From the NCBI RefSeq assembly GCF_905171775.1, contig NC_053489.1:397709483-397773482 (forward strand): a DNA stretch of 64,000 bases, given 5' to 3'. Position numbers and translations under genes: made by a program. This document shows positions 31,937 to 40,300 of this stretch, one piece after another. Numbering within the stretch: the first letter of the stretch is position 1; each line of letters opens with the position of its first letter. The stretch is from Rana temporaria. Taxonomy: Eukaryota; Chordata; Amphibia; Anura; Ranidae. The notes under the pieces are model-generated. The model made no database searches, was not told the DNA's origin, and saw only the letters and a program-made list of their open reading frames with translations.

Positions 31937-34900
31937 TCATACCCTTACTCTCTCCGCGTAGCTCCATGTTTTTTTGTATTCCTTCCATTTTCCCCATTTC
32001 TCCCTATGTTCAGCACTCCTCTCCAGATATCCATCCCTTAGCTCCTCTAATCTATATGTTTCCTCCACTGCATCTATCCAACTCCAAATATGTGGGCTTT
32101 CCATCTCCTGCCACTTTTTAGGGATAAGTCTCTTGGCAGCGTTTAAAAGGTGAGGGAGTAGGGACTGCTTGTATTTTTTTACGCCTTCTTGGCTGCAATG
32201 GAAGAGGACGGCCCATGGGTCTTTCTTGATCTCCTCTCCCGTTATAATCTTTATTTGGCTCAGTATTATGTCCCAATACGTTTGAATTTTAGGACAGTGC
32301 CACCATATATGGGCCATCGTTCCTCTTTCTAGGCAACCCCTCCAGCAGTCTGCGGTATAACCTACTTTGAATTTATTTACCTTATCAGGGGTAATATACC
32401 AACCTGAAAGGCACTTATAATTTACTTCAGCTGTCCGTATATCTGTCGCGGAAGTATGAATTAATTTAGTAATCCTTGAAACAGTATTTGCCCCCCTCAT
32501 AACCCCCAACTCTCTTTCCCATTTGTCTATGAAAGGTGCTTCCCCCTGAGATCCCAATTTAACCAATAACCCGTACAATTTAGTGATGGTGCCCCTTGAA
32601 TTTGTAGATTTACAAATTTTCTCCAGTGAAGTCAGCTCCGCCCCCGTCCGTAATGGACGGGGGAGGTGCCGCACAAAGTGAGTCAACTGGAGATAATGCC
32701 ACCTATTCAGATTCCAACAATCCGTTTTGGCTTTCAAATCTCCATAGGTCATTATCTCTCCGTTTTTTATGATATCACCCAAGTGCACTGTGCTTCTCCT
32801 TATCCAGTTCCCCCCTATTTTTTTTTCCCCGGGTGGGAAGTAGGGGTTTTCTTTTAAGTTCATTAATGGGGAATTAAATTTCCCTTCTAATTGTGCCTGC
32901 GTCCTATCCCACATTCTTAAAGTGTCTCGTGTTATATCGTGTGTTCTGTGATCTAGTGCTCTGTATTGTGCAGGGATCCAAATAATATTTTTCAGATTAT
33001 TGTTTGTTAGCGCCTTCTCTATTTGTACCCACCTTTTGTCTGTCCTATCCCTCGCCCACTCTACCGCCCGCGATAGGACCGCCGCCTTGTAGTAACTTTT
33101 AATGTCCGGGACTCCCAGGCCGCCAAGTGGCTTACCCTGTTTTATTATGGAGAGGGATAGTCTGTGTTTTTTATTTTTCCACACATAATTTAGTAACAGG
33201 GTGTTGAGGATTCTCAGAAACTGCTGAGGAAGAGCAATTGGGAGTAATAAGAATTTATAGAGGATCTTGGGGACTACCACCATCTTTAACATATTTATGC
33301 GTCCAAACCAAGATATGGGTTTATTTATCGTTTTTTTTAATTCGTTCTTAATCTCGTTTAATAAGGGGATATAGTTAATTTTGTACATCTTCTGTATTGT
33401 ATTAGCAAGTTTTATTCCTAGGTACTTGAGTTCTTTGGTCCAAGGGTACGCGCATACTTCCTTAACCGAATTTATCTCTCTTTTATTTAAATTAATATTC
33501 AAGATCTCTGATTTGGTTACATTAATTTTAAAGTTGGAGATAGCGCCGTATTGTTGCAATACTCTAGTGAGGTTGGGGATAGATTTAACTGGGTTGGTTA
33601 CGTAAAATAATATATCGTCGGCAAAGGCCGATAATTTATGTTCCTCCCCTTCCACTCTCACTCCGTTGATATCCGAATCGTTGCGAATGGTGGCCAGCAA
33701 CGGCTCTAAGGATAGAATAAAGAGGAGGGGGGATAGTGGACATCCCTGCCTTGTCCCGTTTTTCATCACAAAAGATTCCGATAGAGAGCCATTGATTTTT
33801 ATTTGTGCGGTAGGGTGGTGATATAATGTTTTTATCCAGCTGGACATCCTACTTCCTAATCCCATCACGGTGAGGGTTTCCATCATGAGCCCCCAGTCTA
33901 CCCTGTCAAATGCTTTTTCGGCATCGACTGACAGGAGTAGACCTGGGGGCTCATTCTGCCTTATGGTCTGGAGTAAAAGGATTGCCCTTAGGCTGTTATC
34001 TTTGCCCTCTCTGTTGGGGACAAAGCCTACCTGGTCGGGGTGCACCAATAAGTGCATAACCCCTTTCAGGCGGTCCGCCAGAATTTTTGCAAAGAATTTA
34101 ATATCTGTATTTAACAGAGAAATAGGTCTGTATCCCGAACAGAGAGAGCTATCCTTGCCTTCCTTTAATATTATTGCGACCACTGCAGCTGTAGCTCCCC
34201 TGCTAGTTTCGAATTCCGTCCCCAGTCCGTTAAAATATTTACACAGCCTCGGTATCAGAATGTTACTAAATCTCTTGTAATAGAAGGTGGAAAACCCATC
34301 TGGCCCCGGACTCTTTCCACCCTTAGAGGAGTTTATGGCCCTTTTTATTTCTTCCTCAGTTATGGGGCGATCGATGGTAAGGCTTTCCATCTCCTCTAAT
34401 CTAGGAAGTCCTGCATTATCAAGGAACGCACGTGTCTCAGTCTCCCTTTCCCCTTCCTGCCGTCTTGGGTGTTTTATGGTGTATAAGTCCTCATAATATT
34501 TTTTAAAAGTATCCGCAATCTCACTTGTTGCATAAACTAATTCCCCATTTTTACCCTTGACTTTCTCAATATAATTCCTGGCTTTCTTTTTTTGGGCCAT
34601 TTTAGCTAAAAGTTTACTTGGTTTATTTCCCCATAAATATCTCTCTTTGGATATACAGTTTAGTTTAAACCTTGCTTCTTGGTCCATGATTTCTTTAAGT
34701 AAATCTCTTTTTAAAATTAGTTTGTGGTAAGTCTCTTTAAATCCCTGCGCTTTATGTTCGCGTTCTAAGATCTCTATCTCTTTCCTCAGGGTAATAGTAT
34801 TTCTTTTCCTCTCGTTTTTTTTTTTAGCGTCCTCAGCGATTAGAATCCCTCTAATGTACGCTTTGTGCGTCTCCCAAAGGGTTGCGCTCGTAATACCCTC

Positions 34901-35734
34901 TGTATCATTCCTGAGGAAAAATTGTTTTAATTCTGCCTCTACCCTGCTTCCCCCACCTTCCTCATGGATCAGGCTATCATCCAGGCGCCACATCGGCCGC
35001 TGACTCCTTTGTCTAGCTAAAGTAATTTTCATAGAGACCGGAGCGTGGTCTGATACAGTCATAATTCCAATTTCCGTCTCCCTGATAGAGTCAATCAGCC
35101 TGTGGTCCGCTAGGATGTAGTCGATTCTAGAGTACGTCCCGTGGGGGGGGGAGAAAAACGTGTAATTATGTTCTTTTGGGTGGTTAATTCGCCAAACATC
35201 CACTAGTTGACATTCCTGGAGCTTACGTTTAATTCTCTGCAGGTGCCCACTCTCTGTCTCCCTCCCACGGGACGTACTATCATCGATTGGATTCAAAACA
35301 AAATTTAAATCACCCATCAGGATTATAAAACCCTCGGCAAAATTTTTCAGTTTTCCCAGGGTTTTGTTTAAATATTGAGTTGGACGTACGTTTGGGGAGT
35401 AAATGTTAGCTAATGTGTACATAATATTATCTATTTTTAATTTAAGAAACAGGAATCTCCCTTCTGGATCCGACAACCTTGCCTCCAAGGTATACCCAAA
35501 CCCTCTTATGAGCCCGATCGCTACTCCCCTTGCGCGTTTCGAGACGGAGTCAGCGTAGAACCAGGTAGGGTATGCCGAGGAGTAAAGCCTGATGTTTGTA
35601 TCCAGAGTCAGGTGGGACTCCTGAATAAAGACTATATCCGCTCTAAGTTGTTCGATCTCTGCTAAGACCTTTAATCTTTTTCCTACTGAGTTTAATCCCT
35701 TTACATTATAGGATAGAAATTTTACCTCTGTCAT
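31937..35734 (-). CDS. L1 ORF2 protein: APE endonuclease and reverse transcriptase, intact
   Basis: 1265 codons with no break. The APE-type endonuclease (about 1-235) keeps SYNVKGLN (N10), FIQESHL (E39), MGDLN (D142, N144), YSRIDYIL (D205) and SDHAP (D229, H230). Reverse transcriptase (about 455-770) has YRPISLLNTD, DAEKAFDRVDW (604-613), GTRQGCPLSPLLF (660-672) and the catalytic FADD (704-707). The C-terminal Cys/His motif C-x3-C-x7-H-x4-C spans residues 1130-1147. ORF2p nicks target DNA and primes reverse transcription of L1 RNA in the nucleus. All catalytic residues I can check are present, so the copy could be active. Length fits vertebrate L1 ORF2. Confidence 0.95.
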   Translation of the reverse strand: MTEVKFLSYNVKGLNSVGKRLKVLAEIEQLRADIVFIQESHLTLDTNIRLYSSAYPTWFYADSVSKRARGVAIGLIRGFGYTLEARLSDPEGRFLFLKLKIDNIMYTLANIYSPNVRPTQYLNKTLGKLKNFAEGFIILMGDLNFVLNPIDDSTSRGRETESGHLQRIKRKLQECQLVDVWRINHPKEHNYTFFSPPHGTYSRIDYILADHRLIDSIRETEIGIMTVSDHAPVSMKITLARQRSQRPMWRLDDSLIHEEGGGSRVEAELKQFFLRNDTEGITSATLWETHKAYIRGILIAEDAKKKNERKRNTITLRKEIEILEREHKAQGFKETYHKLILKRDLLKEIMDQEARFKLNCISKERYLWGNKPSKLLAKMAQKKKARNYIEKVKGKNGELVYATSEIADTFKKYYEDLYTIKHPRRQEGERETETRAFLDNAGLPRLEEMESLTIDRPITEEEIKRAINSSKGGKSPGPDGFSTFYYKRFSNILIPRLCKYFNGLGTEFETSRGATAAVVAIILKEGKDSSLCSGYRPISLLNTDIKFFAKILADRLKGVMHLLVHPDQVGFVPNREGKDNSLRAILLLQTIRQNEPPGLLLSVDAEKAFDRVDWGLMMETLTVMGLGSRMSSWIKTLYHHPTAQIKINGSLSESFVMKNGTRQGCPLSPLLFILSLEPLLATIRNDSDINGVRVEGEEHKLSAFADDILFYVTNPVKSIPNLTRVLQQYGAISNFKINVTKSEILNINLNKREINSVKEVCAYPWTKELKYLGIKLANTIQKMYKINYIPLLNEIKNELKKTINKPISWFGRINMLKMVVVPKILYKFLLLPIALPQQFLRILNTLLLNYVWKNKKHRLSLSIIKQGKPLGGLGVPDIKSYYKAAVLSRAVEWARDRTDKRWVQIEKALTNNNLKNIIWIPAQYRALDHRTHDITRDTLRMWDRTQAQLEGKFNSPLMNLKENPYFPPGEKKIGGNWIRRSTVHLGDIIKNGEIMTYGDLKAKTDCWNLNRWHYLQLTHFVRHLPRPLRTGAELTSLEKICKSTNSRGTITKLYGLLVKLGSQGEAPFIDKWERELGVMRGANTVSRITKLIHTSATDIRTAEVNYKCLSGWYITPDKVNKFKVGYTADCWRGCLERGTMAHIWWHCPKIQTYWDIILSQIKIITGEEIKKDPWAVLFHCSQEGVKKYKQSLLPHLLNAAKRLIPKKWQEMESPHIWSWIDAVEETYRLEELRDGYLERSAEHREKWGKWKEYKKTWSYAERVRV

Positions 35735-36191
35735 TTCTGATAACTAGATCACCTCCTTTGACACAAAGGACTTTACAGGTAGATCCCGGGAGCCATGATC
35801 CCCTTCCCGCCCCCCTTTCCCTCCCTCCCCCCCTTCCCATGTCCCCCCCCCCCCCACCTAGGCCTATTCCTCCCACGTCCCCCCCCCCCCAAAACACCCA
35901 CGTCCCCCCCCCCACCTAGGCCTATCCATCGCCTCTGAACCGTAGGGATCCTCGGTCTCCCCTACCCGTCGGTTCTCGTGGATGAGGTGGGCCTCCAGAC
36001 GTCCCGCCCTCCCATTTTCCCCCCCGAGATATTCTTCTGGGGGTTGATCTTACATGGGTAGGGTACGGACCTGGCCTCCTTGCTCCCCTTCTCAAACCCC
36101 CCCTCCCTCCCCCTTATCCCCCCGTCCCCCTTGATCATCCTAGCTCAACCCTCATTAAACCGCTTGAGGAGGCTATCTGTATCAAAATGAA
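35735..36191 (-). other. Inter-ORF spacer of L1 copy B with long G runs
   Basis: On the element's sense strand, 35815-35930 holds several runs of 8-15 G (seen as C runs on the plus strand), separated by ACGTGGG-like pieces, just upstream of ORF2. The RNA could form G-quadruplexes. The small ORF across it (Gly-rich) is not credible as a gene. Confidence 0.7.
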
Positions 36192-37163
36192 CTATTCATC
36201 CCAACCTGGGATCTCCAAAACCGGCATGTCCAGTTTGCGGCAGAACCCTACCAAGTCCTCGGGGAAAATCAACTTTGCCGAGATCCCCTCTTTGCGGCCA
36301 ATCAGACATGCCGGGAAACCCCATTGATACTTAATATTAAGCTGGCGCATCTGTTCCAGGAGGGGTTTGAGGGACCTTCTCCTGGCCAGAGTCTCCCAGG
36401 CCAAGTCCGTGAAAATCTGAATATCAGTCCCGTCATAGCATAGGGGGGCCTTTCTCCTGAGTTTTGTCCAGATCTCATCTTTGTCTTCAAAATATCTGAA
36501 CCTCACAATAATGTCCCTGGGCCATCTACCTTCTCCCTCTCTCATCTTTCCTACACGATGTACACGTTCCATTTTGAGGGGGCCCTCCTTGCCATTATCT
36601 AAGAGGGGGAGGAATAGGTCGTTAAGAATTTTTCTCAGGTCTTCCCCTTTCTCCTCCTTGATAGATCGCACCCTTAAATTTTGTCTTCTGTTACGGTTCT
36701 CTTGGTCCTCAAGTCGGTATTGTAACCACCTCTGGTTTTGTTTCATCGTCTGATGTTGAATTTTTAGGTCGGTTAATTCTAAGTCCTGTTTTTCCATTTT
36801 TTTTTCCGCTTCCTCAACCCGTTCCAACATATGGAATAAATCCTTTCTTAATGCGCTAATTTCTTCTCTTATCGCAGTTTCCACTCTCCTTAACATCCCA
36901 TCCAGTTCCCCCCTTGTGGGGATATGAGTGTCCAATCTGGAGTCGTCCATTTGACTAACCTCATGTTCACTTTCTATTGAGGTGTCCGTGATTGGGGTAG
37001 CTGCCCCCCCTACACCCTTTTTAGTTGTACTAGTTTTTTCTGTTTTTTTTGACAGGCCTGGGCTCTTAGAGCTCCCCTCAGATGTCATGTAGTGTCTGAT
37101 CGTACTAGTGGGGGGATTATCTTTGGGGATTTTAGGGGCGGCCCCCCTTGTAGATTTATTCAT
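36192..37163 (-). CDS. L1 ORF1 protein: coiled-coil RNA chaperone, intact
   Basis: 323 codons, uninterrupted. A Ser/Thr-rich N-terminus is followed by a coiled coil (about residues 85-160; LDGMLRRVETAIREEIS, LERVEEAEKKMEKQ), then the RRM-like domain opening with RLEDQENRNRRQNLRVRSI, and the C-terminal domain with MERVHRVGKM and ARRRSLKPLLEQMR. ORF1p trimerises, coats L1 RNA in cis and acts as a nucleic-acid chaperone in the cytoplasmic RNP. The basic residues of the linker and the conserved HR motif are present. Start chosen at 37163 as the first ATG of the open frame. Partner of ORF2 at 31937-35734. Confidence 0.93.
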   Translation of the reverse strand: MNKSTRGAAPKIPKDNPPTSTIRHYMTSEGSSKSPGLSKKTEKTSTTKKGVGGAATPITDTSIESEHEVSQMDDSRLDTHIPTRGELDGMLRRVETAIREEISALRKDLFHMLERVEEAEKKMEKQDLELTDLKIQHQTMKQNQRWLQYRLEDQENRNRRQNLRVRSIKEEKGEDLRKILNDLFLPLLDNGKEGPLKMERVHRVGKMREGEGRWPRDIIVRFRYFEDKDEIWTKLRRKAPLCYDGTDIQIFTDLAWETLARRRSLKPLLEQMRQLNIKYQWGFPACLIGRKEGISAKLIFPEDLVGFCRKLDMPVLEIPGWDE

Positions 37164-38457
37164 GTTGTATTTCTTTGTCCCTCTGATACGTTTCCCCAGT
37201 TTGGACAGCAGGTGGTTGCCTCCCCGCCTCCCCTTTTTTTTTTTAGGTAGTGGTTTTTATTTATTTGGGAAGGGAGGGTAATACCAGGCAGCCTTAACCT
37301 CACCTTCTGGAGATTTTACACTGGTGTTCTAGGGGATCACGGGGTCGTCTCCCGTTGCTCGAGCTATGGGCAAGGGAGGTCCCCCACGCACTATTTTGGG
37401 GATATTTTACCCCCCACTGAACCAATATAACAAAACCAGACAATTCTCATACAGTGGACCCACGGTCAAATGGTGGGGATGGGAAGGGGGGACAAAAAAC
37501 TGGCAAAAATAAATAGGTGAATAAGTGGCTCCAATATTTCCGCCCGTGCTTCAGGTCCTACCCGCTGTGGTTTGACGATATTTGGCGCGAGGGGGATACG
37601 ATGTCTCTAGGCGGCCAGGGCCCTTTCAACCGCGCCCCCTTACCAATAACCTCAGTATTTATGGGGTATTTTTGAGATACAAATTAATCGTCCGTGAATA
37701 TTTAATTCATTTAATGCATTAGGAAACAGACTGTATGATGGTTACGGGTTGTATCTTGATGTATCTTAATGGATCTTAATGGAGACTAAACGGCTAGATG
37801 TCATAAGGTGCTTAAAACAGTATTGCACAGGTTGGTTCAAACTATTACCATGACTAGTTTCTCTGGCAAAATAGCATGTATTGCATATGGAATGAGCCTT
37901 ACAGTGCAGTGGTGTGCTTGACCATCTTACCGCATCACTCTGCTGTCCAGGTACGATCCTGAGTCCAACACACAGATCTACCTCCCCAGTCCCACATCAT
38001 CTCAATAGGAGAGGAAAAAAAAACAAAAAAAAACAGAGGACTGACATTACCTGGTAGGCGATTTTTTTTTTTTTTTTTTTTCCTGTTACACAACTTGGAG
38101 ATTTAACATAGCAGATATCACGGCAGGCAGAGGGGGTGGAGGGCGGCTGCTATGTTGACCAGCCGATGGAGGCGTCCGTGCCTTCCTCTGCACTATACCG
38201 TGCCTACCTTCTCCTCGGGGGGGCAGTGGTTTGGGGGAGGCTGGGTTCCTGGAGAGCAGCGTGGAGCAGCGTGTCAGGTGTCCGGCGTACTCAGCCTCTA
38301 ACAGCTCCGCAGACTCCCGCTCTGCATCGTAGCTGCTGCCGCTGAGACGCCGTCGGATCTTCCTCCTTCCGTCTCCTCCTCTCGGCTCAGGCCCGTAGCA
38401 TGGGGAAGCCCTCCCTCAGACGTGCGTGCTTCACGTGCACCACGTCATCCTCCCCTC
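37164..38457 (-). promoter_or_regulatory. 5' UTR/promoter region of L1 copy B
   Basis: About 1.3 kb from the target duplication to the ORF1 ATG. On the sense strand it starts GAGGGGAGGATGACGTGG and is CpG-rich for the first 300 bases, as in internal L1 promoters. A T/A homopolymer pair lies at 38015-38081. The element is not 5'-truncated by this criterion; no second L1 copy here is close enough to confirm the exact 5' end. Confidence 0.6.
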
Positions 38458-38902
38458 TTCCCTAAAGTTTCTAATGCAGAGTATCTCACAGGAACATATG
38501 CAGCGCTGGTGTAATTTGATTTCTGAAGCATGACAGTCTGACTCCTATATATTTCTCTCCCTACAAGCAGCAGCAGCCTTTCTCTACCCTAACTAAAGCA
38601 GAGTGACGAGCTGTGCTATGTGCCTCTAGCTTATATAGAGGCTGGGTCACATGCTGGGTCACATGCTGCACTGGCCAATCACAGCCATGCCATTAGTAGG
38701 CATGGCTGTGATGGCTTCTAGTTCACACAATTAAAACAAATTGTGATTGGCTGCCCTGCAGTGCACCATTACATTGCTGAACACCGAACCCGAACCCAAA
38801 CTTACAGCAAATTGTTCGGGTTTGGGTCTGGATACCAAAAACCCAAAAGTCCGGTACGAACCCGAACTTTACAGTTCGGGTTCGCTCAACCCTAACTGCT
38901 AT

Positions 38903-39434
38903 TGCTTTTGCAATATCTGGTACTCACCTACAGCTCACAATCTCAATGTGTTTACTTGGAGCATCAATCCCAGGTATCTTCCACACTATTTGTGTATCCA
39001 CCTTATAGGCCATTGCTCTTCATTGGAAGTCCCCCGTAGTACCCTTATCCTCCATTCTAGACAGAATTGATATGGTTATGATAATGGAGAGGATTTTGTA
39101 TACCCTACAAGACAAAATGCACCTGTTCGAGCGTAGATGGGAAATATGGAAAGCCCATAGGCATATTTTGCTCTCACAGGACTGAATGCTAGTTTAAGTT
39201 ACCAGACCTTGCATGAGCATTATTCTCATGTATACCCCTCCCCTGCTTCTTTATATATTTGTTGCTTTAGACAATAATTGATCTATAGTTTATAATGACT
39301 TTTCTGTATGCTTCAGAATTGTACTTTATTTTTGTTATCAAAGATGTCCTCTTGACGTCAATTTTATGATATATACTGTCATGAGAATGTATAATTCATA
39401 TACTTCAATAAACAAAAATGTTTGTAATCAAAAC
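38903..39434 (+). mobile_element. L1 copy D, second part: ORF2 C-terminus end and 3' UTR
   Basis: Continuation of 27134-27455 beyond hAT-like copy B; the ACTGCTAT duplication joins the two. The frame resumes TAIAFAISGTH and later WKSPVVPLSS, WEIWKAHRH, with one stop near 38997. The 3' end is AT-rich and finishes around CAATAAACAAAAATGTTTGT. No poly(A) longer than a few bases remains. Confidence 0.75.
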
Positions 39435-39608
39435 TTTGTTTCTAACTGTGGGGGGAATAGACCGACTGGGAGTACAGGGAGATCACTTTTCCTGATCACT
39501 AGGAACAGACAATCTCACTGTACTCTCCTGTTAGAACTGAGATCTACTTTGTTTACATTAGTAAATCCCAGTGGCATGCTGCATAAAAATTGTCCCATAC
39601 GGAACAAG

Positions 39609-40300
39609 CAGGGCCATCTTTAAGGCAGGGCAAAATGGGAAGCTGCCCTGGGCCCTGTCATTGTTGTGGGGCCCAAAGCAGCTGCTTCATAATTGCCAAC
39701 TATCCCAGTTTAAATTCCCTTGTCCCTCGAAGTTTTAGTCCTGTGCTGTGTCCTGATATCTCAGTGTGAAGTGCTGCTACTAATGCTGCCCAGTTCTTTC
39801 CTATTGTTGTGTACAGATGACTCACCTGCGGACCCTGTGTTTACATGTAAATAACTGCCATTCATATGTAAATAACGGGAGCATTCATATGTAAATTGCG
39901 GCGGCATAGCTGAGGCCGGAAGCATTCATATTTATATCATGCCCCTCTGCAGTGAAGAGATGATGTGCTGTAACCTCTAGCAACCAATCAGTAAACAGTA
40001 TTACTGTACAGTAATCTCTAGAAACCAATCAACAAGAAGAAATCATGTGCTGTAACCTCTAGCAACTAATCAGTGAGCCGTAATGTGTGCTCTAACCTCT
40101 AGCAACCAGTCAGTAAGTGGTAATGATGTGCTGTAACCTCTGGCAACCAATCGCAATCACTGCCTGATCTCATACAGTAAACTGATTTTAAGTCTAGCTG
40201 ATATTTATTGTATGTCTCAGACCAGATGGAGAGCAAAATTGCATGGGGGGCTCCAAGAATTTTTTTGCCCAGGGTTCAATCAACATTAAAGACGGCCCTG
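39609..40300. mobile_element. hAT-type MITE with internal CTAGCAACCAATCAG repeats
   Basis: The inverted ends CAGGGCCATCTTTAA / TTAAAGACGGCCCTG are flanked by an 8-bp duplication GGAACAAG (39601-39608) / GAAACAAG (40301-40308), one mismatch. Inside, 39960-40160 holds about four units of 45-55 bases with GTAACCTCTAGCAACCAATC. It cut the piggyBac transposase of copy 2. Confidence 0.9.

Larger units (their letters stand above)
31457..38457 (-). mobile_element. Full-length L1-like LINE with intact ORFs (copy B)
   Basis: About 7.0 kb, flanked by a perfect 15-bp duplication TTCCCTAAAGTTTCT (31442-31456 and 38458-38472). On the minus strand the order is 5' UTR (38457-37164), ORF1 (37163-36192), a G-rich spacer, ORF2 (35734-31937), 3' UTR, poly(A), about 105 bases of extra sequence, and a second poly(A). 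Perfect target duplication, poly(A) tails and two open frames indicate a very recent insertion. It sits in hAT-like copy B. Confidence 0.95.
27456..38894 (-). mobile_element. Non-autonomous hAT relative (copy B), interrupted twice
   Basis: A perfect 8-bp duplication ACTGCTAT flanks it (27448-27455 and 38895-38902). The right end, read on the minus strand, starts TAGGGTTGAGCGAACCCGAA and matches the 5' end of copy A for roughly 400 bases; the left end starts TAGAGTTAAGCTGACACC, like the copy A 3' end. Its own DNA is 27456-27762, 31019-31456 and 38473-38894, about 1.2 kb with 128-bp tandem units and no transposase. A Penelope element and a full-length L1 lie inside. Confidence 0.92.
19330..39574. 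mobile_element. TTAA-type (piggyBac) MITE, hugely expanded by nested insertions
   Basis: It begins CTACTTCAGCCCCGG right after TTAA (19326-19329). Its own sequence is visible at 19330-19604, 19777-19956, 26940-27133 and 39435-39574, and reads as a single repeat once the inserted hAT (A) and L1 (D) are removed. The right end is read as CCCAGTGG near 39574, followed by CATG instead of TTAA, so that edge and the duplication are uncertain. No coding sequence of its own. Confidence 0.5.

Noticed and set aside
35706..35915. Gly-rich minus-strand ORF between the L1 ORFs
   Set aside because: Generated by the G runs; no homology or conservation argument.
31442..38472. Duplicated TTCCCTAAAGTTTCT as part of the hAT-B tandem repeat rather than a target duplication
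   Set aside because: The hAT-B units contain a similar string (TTCCTTAAAGTATCT at about 31321), but the L1 poly(A) and 5' end abut the two copies exactly and the hAT sequence continues across, so a target duplication is the simpler reading.
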